Origin: Hungatella_A sp034142505
Lineage (GTDB): Bacteria > Bacillota > Clostridia > Lachnospirales > Lachnospiraceae
Reading direction: 5' to 3'
NCBI GenBank assembly: GCA_034142505.1
Contig: JAWZDV010000016.1
Location: 1-64,000, forward strand
Length of the DNA stretch: 64,000 nucleotides
Position 1 is the stretch's first letter; each line of letters opens with the position of its first letter. The notes under the pieces were generated by a model that was not told where the DNA came from, made no database searches, and saw only the letters and a list, made by a program, of their open reading frames with translations. A program made the translations under genes and the position numbers. Positions 7,917 through 16,496 of this stretch are shown one piece after another.

Positions 7917-8921
7917 ATGAACATTTATGATGTGTCCGAAAAGGCGCAGGTTTCCATCGCCACCGTATCGAGAGTACTCAACGGCAACCCCAATGTCAGC
8001 GATAAAACCAGAACCCGGGTGCTGGAAGTGATGAAGGAGTTAGGTTACACTCCAAACGTATTTGCCAGGGGGCTGGGCTTAGGCACCATGAAAACCATCG
8101 GGATCATGTGCTCCGACTCCTCCGACCCTTATCTGGCCAACGCCATCTACTATCTGGAGCGGGAACTGCGGACCAATGGATATGATTCCATTCTCTGCTG
8201 TACCGGCAACTCTCTGGACACGAAGCAGAAATATTTTAATCTTCTGCTGTCCAAGCGGGTGGACGCCATTATCCTGGCAGGCTCCAAGTTTGTGGAGATG
8301 AAACCGAAGGACAATGCCTATATCCTGGAGGCGGCCAAAGAACTGCCGATCATGCTGGTCAACGGGTATTTGGACGGCGCCAACATTTACAGCACCGTCT
8401 GTGACGATCACGCGGCCACGTATCAGGCAGCCAGGACTCTGATCGCCACCGGCCACGACAAGATCCTGTATCTCTACACCAGCCACTCCTACAGCGGCCA
8501 GAACAAGATGCAGGGCTACAAGGATGCGCTGACGGCCCACGGGATCACCCTGGAGGAACAGCTGATCCACCAGTGCCCCAAGGACGTGTTGGCTTCCAGG
8601 GAGCTGATGCTGAAGCTTTGGGATTCGGGGCTGGTCTTTAACGGGGTGATGACCTCTGACGACTCTCTCGCCGTGGGGGCGGTGAAGTTCGCCAACCAGA
8701 GGGGAATTTCTGTTCCGGATGATTTATCAATTATCGGGTATAATAATTCGATTCTATCCGTATGTACCGACCCGGAACTGACCTCCATTGACACCAAGGT
8801 AGAGTCATTATGCACCACCACCATCAACACCTTAATGGGAGTGTTTGGCGGCGGCAATGTTCCCAGCAGGACCACCATTGCGGCCGATTTTATCAAAAGG
8901 CAAACCACTAAAAATGAATGA
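7917..8921 (+). CDS. LacI-family transcriptional regulator
   Basis: A 334-residue repressor of the LacI/GalR type. The N-terminal helix-turn-helix (IYDVSEKAQVSIATVSRVLN) and hinge (about residues 1-60) are followed by a periplasmic-binding-protein-like ligand domain with the usual TSDDSLAVGAVKFANQRG and IGYNNS segments. Two near-identical palindromes flank the divergent region, one on the uxaA promoter and one on its own. It therefore probably represses both uxaA and the lacI-uxaC operon until a uronate intermediate is present. Start follows GAGG by about 9 nt. uxaC begins 22 nt downstream. Confidence 0.9.
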   Translation: MNIYDVSEKAQVSIATVSRVLNGNPNVSDKTRTRVLEVMKELGYTPNVFARGLGLGTMKTIGIMCSDSSDPYLANAIYYLERELRTNGYDSILCCTGNSLDTKQKYFNLLLSKRVDAIILAGSKFVEMKPKDNAYILEAAKELPIMLVNGYLDGANIYSTVCDDHAATYQAARTLIATGHDKILYLYTSHSYSGQNKMQGYKDALTAHGITLEEQLIHQCPKDVLASRELMLKLWDSGLVFNGVMTSDDSLAVGAVKFANQRGISVPDDLSIIGYNNSILSVCTDPELTSIDTKVESLCTTTINTLMGVFGGGNVPSRTTIAADFIKRQTTKNE

Positions 8922-8943
8922 TTTTAAAGGAGGAATGAATCAA

Positions 8944-10350
8944 ATGAAACAGTTTATGGACAAAGATTTCTTACTTTCCACAGAGTCCGCGCGGACACTC
9001 TATCACGACTATGCGGCGAACATGCCGGTTCTGGATTACCACTGCCACATCAACCCACAAGAGATTGCCGAAGACCGCAAGTTCGATAATATTACCCAGG
9101 TATGGCTGGGCGGCGACCATTATAAATGGCGTCAGATGCGCTCCAACGGCGTGGAGGAACGATACATTACCGGCGACGCTTCCGACCGCGAGAAGTTCCA
9201 GAAATGGGCGGAGACACTTCCTAAATTAATCGGCAACCCGCTGTACCACTGGAGCCATCTGGAGCTGCAGAAATATTTCGGATACACCGGATATCTGAAC
9301 GGCGATACTGCCGAGGAGGTCTGGAATCTGTGCAATGCAAAGCTGAAAGAGGATTCCATGAGCGTCCGCAACATCATCAGGCAGTCCAACGTGACCCTCA
9401 TCTGTACCACGGATGATCCGGTAGACAGCCTGGAGTGGCACAAAAAGATCGCGGCTGATTCCACCTTTGATGTTCAGGTACTTCCTGCATGGAGACCGGA
9501 TAAGGCTATGAATGTGGAGAAACCTACCTTTGGGGCCTATATGGCACAGTTATCGGAAGTCAGCGGTGTGAAGGTGACGGATTTTGCTTCCCTGAAAGAG
9601 GCACTGAAGAACCGGATGGCATATTTTGCTGAGAACGGCTGCTGCGTATCCGACCATGCATTGGAGTATGTGATGTATGTGCCTGCCACCGACGCGGAGG
9701 TGGACGCGGTTATGGCAAGGGGACTGGCGGGACAGCCGGTTTCCAAAGAGGAAGAACTGCAGTACAAGACGGCGTTTATGCTGTTTGTGGCAAAAGAATA
9801 TCATAAGATGGGCTGGATTATGCAGCTGCATTATGGATGTAAGCGGGATAACAACGCTTATATGTTTGAAAAGCTGGGTGCGGATACGGGCTTTGACTGT
9901 ATCAACAACTATGCTCCGTCGGCGCAGATGGCTGATTTCCTGAATGCGCTGAGCGCAGGCAATGAGATTCCGAAGACCATTCTCTATTCCCTGAATCCCA
10001 ATGATAATGCCTCCATTGGCACAATCATCGGCTGCTTCCAGGATACGGCCGCTGCCGGCAAGATTCAGCAGGGTTCCGCCTGGTGGTTCAATGACCACAA
10101 GGCAGGGATGACGGAACAGATGACGTCTCTGGCAAACTTAGGCTGCCTTGGCAACTTTATCGGTATGCTGACTGACTCCAGAAGCTTCTTATCTTACACC
10201 AGACATGAGTATTTCAGAAGAATCATGTGCGAGCTCATCGGCGGCTGGGTGGAAAATGGAGAATATCCGGCGGACTGGAAAGCGTTAAAAGAGATTGTGG
10301 AAGGAATTTCTTACAATAATGCGGTGAAATATTTTGGGTTTCACCTGTAA
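8944..10350 (+). CDS. uxaC: Uronate isomerase
   Basis: A 468-residue amidohydrolase-fold isomerase that converts D-glucuronate to D-fructuronate and D-galacturonate to D-tagaturonate. The metal-binding HxH motif is seen as LDYHCHINPQEIAEDRKF (His33 and His35), and CTTDDPVDSLEWH and QLHYGCKRDNN are typical of UxaC. Length matches characterised enzymes (~470). The start at 8944 is 10 nt after AGGAGG; another in-frame ATG at 8935 is only 1 nt from that site. It is co-transcribed with the LacI regulator and closed by a terminator. The uronate reductase (UxaB/UxuB) and mannonate dehydratase that would complete the path are not in this window. Confidence 0.93.
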   Translation: MKQFMDKDFLLSTESARTLYHDYAANMPVLDYHCHINPQEIAEDRKFDNITQVWLGGDHYKWRQMRSNGVEERYITGDASDREKFQKWAETLPKLIGNPLYHWSHLELQKYFGYTGYLNGDTAEEVWNLCNAKLKEDSMSVRNIIRQSNVTLICTTDDPVDSLEWHKKIAADSTFDVQVLPAWRPDKAMNVEKPTFGAYMAQLSEVSGVKVTDFASLKEALKNRMAYFAENGCCVSDHALEYVMYVPATDAEVDAVMARGLAGQPVSKEEELQYKTAFMLFVAKEYHKMGWIMQLHYGCKRDNNAYMFEKLGADTGFDCINNYAPSAQMADFLNALSAGNEIPKTILYSLNPNDNASIGTIIGCFQDTAAAGKIQQGSAWWFNDHKAGMTEQMTSLANLGCLGNFIGMLTDSRSFLSYTRHEYFRRIMCELIGGWVENGEYPADWKALKEIVEGISYNNAVKYFGFHL

Positions 10351-10364
10351 GCAGAATAGATAAC

Positions 10365-10402
10365 AAACTGGGCGTCCCCAAAGTGTGGACGCCCAGTTTT
10401 TT
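10365..10402 (+). terminator. Intrinsic terminator after uxaC
   Basis: A 13-bp stem, AAACTGGGCGTCC (10365-10377) with GGACGCCCAGTTT (10387-10399), running into TTTTTT (10397-10402). Confidence 0.92.
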
Positions 10403-10456
10403 GGTGGCCTGCTGGCGGTCTGCCGCCAACTTGATTGATATTATTTTAACAAACTA

Positions 10457-10484
10457 TTGCAATTTTTGAAATTTATGGTAGAAT
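10457..10484 (+). promoter_or_regulatory. Promoter of the PTS-IIC-like gene
   Basis: -35 TTGCAA (10457-10462), a 16-bp spacer, and -10 TAGAAT (10479-10484). The leader of about 90 nt contains a small hairpin, TTTGAC/GTCAAA, near 10498-10516. No known riboswitch was recognised. Confidence 0.65.
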
Positions 10485-10581
10485 AACTCTCAACTGCTTT
10501 GACCTGGGAAGTCAAATGTGTGTATTTTATCCCCATTTATTTACATATACAACAAATGGTAAACTAAAGGAGATTAAAAAC

Positions 10582-11604
10582 ATGAACCAGACAGGTGTAA
10601 AAGCATTTTTAGAACGTAAGAACGTCACTATCACAGTCAAAACTTATCTGATTGACGCCCTCGGAGCCATGGCATTCGGCTTGTTTGCCTCGCTGCTGAT
10701 CGGAACCATCTTTGCTACCCTTGGAGAAAAAACCAATATTTCCTTGTTCGTGACCATTGCAGAGTATGCAAAGGGCGCAACCGGCGCGGCGCTTGGCGTC
10801 TCCATCTCGTATGCGCTGAAAGCCCCCCAGCTGGTACTCTTCTCTGCCGCCACCGTCGGCATCGCCGGCAACGCCCTGGGCGGTCCCGTGGGCGCGCTGG
10901 TAGCCACCATCGTCGGCACGGAGCTTGGCAAGATCGTATCCAAAGAAACCCGGGTGGATATCCTGGTAACCCCAGGTGTCACCATCATCTCCGGCGTCCT
11001 GGTCGCCCAGTTTGCCGGCCCCGGCGTTTCCGCCTTCATGACTGCCTTCGGAAACCTGGTGAAGAACGCCACGGAAATGCAGCCGTTCTTCATGGGCATC
11101 CTGGTTTCCGCCTTAATCGGCATCGCCCTGACACTGCCTATCAGCAGCGCCGCCATCTGTATCATGTTAAGCCTGGACGGACTGGCCGGCGGCGCAGCCA
11201 CAGCCGGCTGCTGCGCCCAGATGATCGGCTTCGCAGTCCTAAGCTTCAGGGAAAACGGCATCGGCGGCCTCCTGGCCCAGGGCCTCGGCACCTCCATGCT
11301 CCAGATGGGCAACATCGTGAAAAACCCGCGAATCTGGATCGCGCCAACCCTGGCGTCCATGATCACCGGTCCCATCGCCACGGTGGTATTTCAACTAAAG
11401 AACATCCCCGCCGGCTCCGGCATGGGCACCTGCGGCCTGGTTGGACCGATTGGAGTTTACACAGCCATGGGCGGCGGCGCTTCCATGTGGATTGGGATTC
11501 TGCTGGTCTGCTTCGTACTTCCGGCCATCCTGACCTATGGCTTTGGCATTGTGTTCCGGAAAATCGGTTGGATTAAAGATGGAGATTTGAAACTGGATTT
11601 ATAA
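10582..11604 (+). CDS. PTS transporter subunit IIC-like membrane protein
   Basis: A 340-residue polytopic membrane protein with roughly eight to ten hydrophobic segments and glycine-rich loops (GNALGGPVGALVAT, GMGTCGLVGPIGVYTAMGGG). It resembles the PTS_EIIC_2 family, membrane proteins related to PTS IIC components but usually found without IIA or IIB partners, as here. A transport role is likely; the substrate cannot be read from the sequence. The start at 10582 follows AAGGAG by 9 nt; the longer frame from 10516 has no site. It has its own promoter and a downstream bidirectional hairpin. Confidence 0.7.
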   Translation: MNQTGVKAFLERKNVTITVKTYLIDALGAMAFGLFASLLIGTIFATLGEKTNISLFVTIAEYAKGATGAALGVSISYALKAPQLVLFSAATVGIAGNALGGPVGALVATIVGTELGKIVSKETRVDILVTPGVTIISGVLVAQFAGPGVSAFMTAFGNLVKNATEMQPFFMGILVSALIGIALTLPISSAAICIMLSLDGLAGGAATAGCCAQMIGFAVLSFRENGIGGLLAQGLGTSMLQMGNIVKNPRIWIAPTLASMITGPIATVVFQLKNIPAGSGMGTCGLVGPIGVYTAMGGGASMWIGILLVCFVLPAILTYGFGIVFRKIGWIKDGDLKLDL

Positions 11605-11612
11605 GACAGGAA

Positions 11613-11659
11613 AAACCAACAGACAGCGAGCTATTCCCAGCCGTCTGTTGGTTTATTTT
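11613..11659. terminator. Bidirectional terminator between convergent genes
   Basis: Stem AAACCAACAGAC (11613-11624) with GTCTGTTGGTTT (11643-11654), then ATTTTT on the plus strand. The A-rich left side gives a T-run on the minus strand, so it can serve both the PTS-like gene and the phosphoglucomutase gene. Confidence 0.8.
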
Positions 11660-11676
11660 TGCAGCACTAATAACCG

Positions 11677-12315
11677 TTAAAATCCGCAGTACTCCCCAAC
11701 GGTTCCACAGATAACATCCGCCTGCGGCAGATTCTCACGCGTTCCAATTCCCACCGCCAGCATTCCCAGTTTCCGGGCCGCCATAAGCCCAGCCACGGAA
11801 TCCTCAAACACCACGCACTCTCCATAAGGAATTCCAAGCCGGTCCGCTCCCAGTGCAAACACTTCCGGATCAGGCTTGGCCTTTGTGACCAGATTTCCGT
11901 CCACAATCACATCGAAATAGGAACGGATCTGAAGTCTGTCCAGAATCACCCCCGCGTTTTTGCTGGCAGACCCCAGGGCAATCTTTACCCCCTGACTCTT
12001 CATCCGCCCAAACAGCTCCGTCACGCCGGGAAGCAGCTCCGATGTCTCCAGCCTCTCAATGTATGACAAATACAACCGGTTCTTCTCCTCCGCCATCAAA
12101 AGCTTCTCCTCCTGGCCGAACTTCTCCCCCATCCCGCCAAGCTGCAACAGGACCTCCAAGGAATCCATTCTGGAAATTCCTTTTAACGCCTCATTCTGCT
12201 CCACGGTAAATTCAAATCCTAATCTGCCGGCCAGATCCTTCCAGGCCAGGTAGTGATACTTCGCGGTGTCCACAAGCACCCCGTCCAAATCAAAAATTCC
12301 ACATCGGTATCTCAT
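11677..12315 (-). CDS. pgmB: Beta-phosphoglucomutase
   Basis: A 212-residue HAD-family mutase that interconverts beta-glucose-1-phosphate and glucose-6-phosphate. The catalytic FDLDGVLVDT motif gives nucleophile Asp9 and acid/base Asp11. ALGSASKN and KPDPEVF are the later HAD motifs, and VFEDSVAGLMAA completes the site. Two adjacent ATGs overlap the TGA of the upstream gene; the second (12315) has the better 5-nt spacing to AGGGAG. Translational coupling to the GH65 phosphorylase is likely, and that enzyme releases beta-glucose-1-phosphate. It is the last gene of the oligosaccharide operon. Confidence 0.92.
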   Translation of the reverse strand: MRYRCGIFDLDGVLVDTAKYHYLAWKDLAGRLGFEFTVEQNEALKGISRMDSLEVLLQLGGMGEKFGQEEKLLMAEEKNRLYLSYIERLETSELLPGVTELFGRMKSQGVKIALGSASKNAGVILDRLQIRSYFDVIVDGNLVTKAKPDPEVFALGADRLGIPYGECVVFEDSVAGLMAARKLGMLAVGIGTRENLPQADVICGTVGEYCGF

Positions 12316-14627
12316 CATTTCTCCCTGCACTCGCTCTTCATTCCATGTTTCCAATGCCATGTCAATTCATCCTTCAGTTTCTGTTCCACGCCGCCCACCA
12401 CAATTGTGACCGCCGCCCCCTCCATCAGCCGGAACGCACAGCCGCCAGGCGTGACCGTAACCTCCACCAGACTTCCCAGAAGACTTAAGCGCACCCGGTA
12501 GGAATTCCACGGTTCCGGCAGGGAAGGGGTGAAATAAAATCCATCCTCCTTCACCCGCAGACCCAGAAATCCATAAACCACCGCCATATACGTGCCTCCC
12601 ATATTGGCCGTGTGAATCCCATCCTTTGTATTCTTCTGCGTATTCAGAATATCCAGTTTGGAGGAAACATCAAAATACTGATAGGCCTTCTCCGTATCTC
12701 CAAGCTTCGACGCCATAATCCCAAAGATACATCTCGACAGAGACGAATCGTGGGTCGTCACCTTCTCGTAGTACTCAAAGGAATTCCGGATTGTGCTTAT
12801 CTTCTGCTCATCCTCAAAGATGAAGTGGGCCAGCACCGTGTCCGCCTGTTTACACACCTGATACCGGTACAGCTCCAGCAGATGGTGATGCTGCATGATT
12901 GGGAATTCCTCCTCCGGCGTCGCCGCCAAATCCCACACCTTCTTCGTCAAAAAGCTGTCATCCTGGGGATTGATATCCAGTTCTTCGTCATAAGGAAGAT
13001 ACATCCCGGCCGCGGCCTTCTCAAACCCGGCGATCTCCGTCTCCCGGATACCGATTTTTTCTTCCAGCGCCACCAGCTCACCGCGTTCCTTCAACATCCG
13101 GTAAACCTTTGCCGCCCATTCCAGGTTATGCTTGGCCGTCAGGTTCGTATAGTAATTGTTGTTGACCACACAGGTATACTCATCCGGCCCAGTCACACAG
13201 TGGAGACGAAACGTTCCCTTATAAAAATGTCCCAAGTCCGCCCACATTCTGGCCGTCTCCATCAGAATTTCCGCACCTTTGGACGCCAGAAACTCCCAGT
13301 CGCCGGTAACCAGATAATACTGCACCACTCCATAGGAGATATCTCCATTGATGTGATACTGGGCGCCCCCGGACGGGAAATACCCGGAGCATTCCTCCCC
13401 ATTGATGGTCCGCCAGGGATAGAGCGCCCCCGATTTATGGCCCATCAGCCTTGCATTTTCCCTTGCCTTGTCCAGAATCTGATACCGGTATTCCAGCAGA
13501 TTTCTCGCCAGCTTCGGCTGGGTCAGCGTAAAAAACGGCAGCATATACATTTCCGTATCCCAGAAATAATGGCCTTCATACCCTTCCCCGCTGAGCCCCT
13601 TTGCCGCGATATTACTGTATGCATCCTTGCCCACTGACTGAAGCAGCTGGTACAGATTGTAATGGAGAGACAGGTCCAGTTCCTCATCCCCGTCAATCGA
13701 GATGTCAGCCTTCTCCCAGAATGCCTGAAGATATTCCTCCTGCTTCTGATACCAGAGCTCCAGCGGCTTTTTCTCTGCAAGATCCATAAAGAACAGCACA
13801 TCGTTTCTCACATTTCCATAGCGGAGGGAATCACAGGTGATCGTCGTTTTCACCACCGTCACCGTCCTTCCTTCCTCCACCGAAAAGGAAATCTCCTTCT
13901 CGAATCCATTGCCCGTCTTTTTGATCTCCTCCTGATACTTTGTGGAAACCGTATGCTTCACCGCGCTGGCGATTTCCAGCCCGGACTTCGTGGTTCCGGA
14001 ATGGATCAATGTGATTTGGCCGGACACCGCCTCCATCCCCAGCACATTCATGTGGACCACTTTCTCTCCCGCCACTCTGGAGTCCTTCGGGTTAAAATAG
14101 TTGGACACATCCCCCGAATGCCCGGAGACCAGCACGGCCTCCCCGCTGAAATTTAACGGCGTCACCGCGTACTCGATGGTAAACAGAGGCAGCAGGACAA
14201 AAGAAGCCATGCGCGTAATCCGAATCTCCACCTGACGCCCGGAAGGCGCCTCCCACCGGAAGGCTCTCTGTGTAATCCCACGCTTCATATCCAGCGTCCG
14301 GTGAAATTCCAGCACCTTTCCCTCAAACAAATTCACTGCTTCCCCATCCAGCCAGAGCATCATCGTCTGGGTGTCAAAGGTATTTACCATGGTCTGTTTT
14401 TGCTCTTGAAACCCATAGTGCTTCTCCGCCTGCTTCATCTCGGAGATGTTGTAAAATCCATTGACATACTGCCCTCTCACCGTAGCGGTCTCAGGTGGAT
14501 ACTTCTCCTCAAAATTACTTCTCACGCCAAGATATCCATTGGCATTGTGAAACAGGGTCTCGTTGAGCAGCAGTTCCTGCTCCTCCCCCGTAAACACAGC
14601 TGTCTCAAATAAAAATGGGCTGCCCAT
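12315..14627 (-). CDS. GH65 glycoside phosphorylase
   Basis: A 770-residue family 65 enzyme that splits an alpha-linked glucose disaccharide with inorganic phosphate, giving beta-glucose-1-phosphate. The general acid is Glu483 in HCVTGPDEYT. The substrate loop GYEGHYFWDTEMY (about 349-361) and the N-terminal beta-sandwich (NETLFHNANGYLGVR) are typical. Length fits maltose, trehalose, kojibiose and nigerose phosphorylases, and the linkage cannot be decided here. It is cytoplasmic with no signal peptide. It lies between the ABC importer and beta-phosphoglucomutase, so imported sugar would be phosphorolysed and passed to glycolysis. Start follows AAGGAG by about 10 nt. Confidence 0.9.
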   Translation of the reverse strand: MGSPFLFETAVFTGEEQELLLNETLFHNANGYLGVRSNFEEKYPPETATVRGQYVNGFYNISEMKQAEKHYGFQEQKQTMVNTFDTQTMMLWLDGEAVNLFEGKVLEFHRTLDMKRGITQRAFRWEAPSGRQVEIRITRMASFVLLPLFTIEYAVTPLNFSGEAVLVSGHSGDVSNYFNPKDSRVAGEKVVHMNVLGMEAVSGQITLIHSGTTKSGLEIASAVKHTVSTKYQEEIKKTGNGFEKEISFSVEEGRTVTVVKTTITCDSLRYGNVRNDVLFFMDLAEKKPLELWYQKQEEYLQAFWEKADISIDGDEELDLSLHYNLYQLLQSVGKDAYSNIAAKGLSGEGYEGHYFWDTEMYMLPFFTLTQPKLARNLLEYRYQILDKARENARLMGHKSGALYPWRTINGEECSGYFPSGGAQYHINGDISYGVVQYYLVTGDWEFLASKGAEILMETARMWADLGHFYKGTFRLHCVTGPDEYTCVVNNNYYTNLTAKHNLEWAAKVYRMLKERGELVALEEKIGIRETEIAGFEKAAAGMYLPYDEELDINPQDDSFLTKKVWDLAATPEEEFPIMQHHHLLELYRYQVCKQADTVLAHFIFEDEQKISTIRNSFEYYEKVTTHDSSLSRCIFGIMASKLGDTEKAYQYFDVSSKLDILNTQKNTKDGIHTANMGGTYMAVVYGFLGLRVKEDGFYFTPSLPEPWNSYRVRLSLLGSLVEVTVTPGGCAFRLMEGAAVTIVVGGVEQKLKDELTWHWKHGMKSECREK

Positions 14628-14644
14628 ATTCGTCTTTCTCCTTT

Positions 14645-15499
14645 TTATCCTTTCAATCCCGAGGTTGCGATTCCTTCCACAAAATAATCCTGAGCCAGGA
14701 AAAACAAAATCACCGGCGGCAGAATGGAGATCACCGACATAGCCATGATACTGTTCCAGTTCACACTTCCCGCCGTATTGTCAATCGCCATCCGAAGCCC
14801 CAGAGAAATCGGGTATTTTGTCACGCTGTTGATATAGACAAGACTTCCGAAAAAGTCATTCCATGTCCACAGAAACCGGAAAATGGCTGCCGAAAAAATA
14901 GCCGGCTTGCACAGTGGAACCAGGATCATCACCAGAATCTGAAAGGAATTGCACCCGTCAATCTTAGCCGCCTCGTCAATCTCCTTTGGGATTCCCCTTA
15001 AGAACTGAATCAGCATGTATACAAAGAACGCACTGGTGGAAAATGCCGCCGGCACAATAAACGGCAGGTAGGTATTGATCCACTTGAACTTGGTAAACAT
15101 CACATACGTCGGAATCGTCAGCACGGAGGTGGGAAGCATCAGCGTGGCAATCATAATCGAAAACATCAGCTTCTTCCCCGGAAACTGAAATCTGGCAAAC
15201 CCATAAGCCACCAGCAGCCCGGACAGAATGGTAAAGGCCACCACCGGAATGACAATCTTAAAGCTGTTTACAAAGAACACGCCGAAGGTGGCATTGCCCA
15301 CGCCACGCCAGCCTTTCACAAACGCGTCAAAATTAAAGACCGTCGGAATCAGTCCGATATCGGTAAAAATCTCGCTGTTCTCCTTAAACGCGGAAGAAAT
15401 CAGCCACAGCACCGGGTAAATCATCATAAACCCGAAACCCGCCACAAACAGCTGGGTCAGCGCCCGTTTTATCTTTCGTTTCGTCACTCTCCGACTCAT
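14645..15499 (-). CDS. Carbohydrate ABC transporter permease (MalG type)
   Basis: A 284-residue inner-membrane permease with six predicted membrane segments. The binding-protein-dependent EAA loop reads IDEAAKIDGCNSFQILVMILVPLCKPA (about residues 190-215) and docks an ATPase. It is the CUT1-family MalG/LacG-type partner of the preceding permease, whose stop overlaps this ATG by one base. The operon carries no ATPase gene, which is common in Firmicutes, where one shared MsmK-type ATPase serves several importers. Substrate is likely the disaccharide used by the downstream GH65 phosphorylase. Confidence 0.88.
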   Translation of the reverse strand: MSRRVTKRKIKRALTQLFVAGFGFMMIYPVLWLISSAFKENSEIFTDIGLIPTVFNFDAFVKGWRGVGNATFGVFFVNSFKIVIPVVAFTILSGLLVAYGFARFQFPGKKLMFSIMIATLMLPTSVLTIPTYVMFTKFKWINTYLPFIVPAAFSTSAFFVYMLIQFLRGIPKEIDEAAKIDGCNSFQILVMILVPLCKPAIFSAAIFRFLWTWNDFFGSLVYINSVTKYPISLGLRMAIDNTAGSVNWNSIMAMSVISILPPVILFFLAQDYFVEGIATSGLKG

Positions 15500-16398
15500 C
15501 AGAATTCACCTCCGTCTTCGTAATAAGTAAACTTGGAAGAAAGTTTAAATAGCAGCAGCGTAAAGAGCAGAATCACCACAAACAAAATCCAGGAAAGCGC
15601 CGACGCGTACCCTGTCTTAAAGTATTTAAACGCGCTGTTATATAAATGAATGGCAAACACATAAGTAGAATTCAAAGGCCCGCCGCTCGTCACCACATAA
15701 GGGCCGGTAAACTCCTGGAAACCGTTGATCAGCTGCATAATCGTATTAAAAAAGATAATGGAAGAGATCATCGGCAGCGTGATGGTAAAGAATTGGCGGA
15801 GTTTTGATGCCCCGTCCACTCTGGCTGCCTCATAGAGTTCCGGCGGCACCTGCTTTAATCCCGCCAGAAACAGCACCATGGAGGAGCCAAACTGCCACAC
15901 AGCCAGGAGCGCCACCGTTCCCAGCGCGAACTTGGGGCTTCCGATCCAGTCCACGTAGTGAAGTCCCACCGCTTCCAGAATCAGATTGACAATCCCGTCC
16001 CGCCGGAACAGGAAACGCCACAATACCGCAATCGCAACACTGCCTCCCAAAATCGACGGCAGGTAGTAAACCGTGCGGTAGAATTTTACACCCTTCATGC
16101 TGTTACTGAGCAGCATGGCAATCAGCAGTGCAAAAACCAGTTTTGCAGGCACCGATAAAAATACATATTTAAAAGTCACAAGTAACGATGGGACCGCCAG
16201 CTTGTCCTTCGTAAAGATCTCAATATAGTTGGCAAGCCCAACCCATTTTGGAGTATTCGTGATTGAAAAGTCTGTAAAAGAATAATAGATGGAAGACAGA
16301 ATCGGATACAGGGTGAATGCCAGAAACCCGATGAGCCAGGGAAGGGTATAACACAGGCCTTCCACCTTGGCAAATGTCTTTTTAACCGTTTTTTTCAT
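15499..16398 (-). CDS. Carbohydrate ABC transporter permease (MalF type)
   Basis: A 299-residue CUT1-family permease with about six membrane spans. The cytoplasmic EAA loop is seen at ELYEAARVDGASKLRQFF followed by ITLPMISS. It forms the membrane channel with the MalG-type protein encoded next. Start at 16398 follows GAAGGAG by about 8 nt. A strong hairpin with a T-run separates it from the upstream solute-binding protein gene, so permeases are expected at lower levels than the binding protein. Confidence 0.88.
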   Translation of the reverse strand: MKKTVKKTFAKVEGLCYTLPWLIGFLAFTLYPILSSIYYSFTDFSITNTPKWVGLANYIEIFTKDKLAVPSLLVTFKYVFLSVPAKLVFALLIAMLLSNSMKGVKFYRTVYYLPSILGGSVAIAVLWRFLFRRDGIVNLILEAVGLHYVDWIGSPKFALGTVALLAVWQFGSSMVLFLAGLKQVPPELYEAARVDGASKLRQFFTITLPMISSIIFFNTIMQLINGFQEFTGPYVVTSGGPLNSTYVFAIHLYNSAFKYFKTGYASALSWILFVVILLFTLLLFKLSSKFTYYEDGGEF

Positions 16399-16430
16399 CG
16401 TATTCGCTCCTTCATTTTCTAAAAAAGGGT

Positions 16431-16486
16431 AAAAAAGAACTGCCGCACACAGGGTAAATTCCTCCGCGGTATGCAGCAGTCTTTTT
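16431..16486 (-). terminator. Attenuating terminator between binding protein and permease genes
   Basis: On the minus strand, GACTGCTGCATAC pairs with GTGTGCGGCAGTTC (wobble and one mismatch allowed) and is followed by TTTTTT (plus 16431-16436). Partial termination here is a common way to express more binding protein than permease. Confidence 0.75.
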
Positions 16487-16496
16487 AGTTTCCCTC

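Noticed and set aside
10498..10516. Riboswitch in the leader of the PTS-IIC-like gene
   Set aside because: Only a 6-bp hairpin is visible; no known riboswitch core was recognised.
12612..13637. A 341-codon plus-strand ORF opposite the GH65 gene
   Set aside because: Shadow of a clear GH65 phosphorylase; composition is the reverse complement of its codons.
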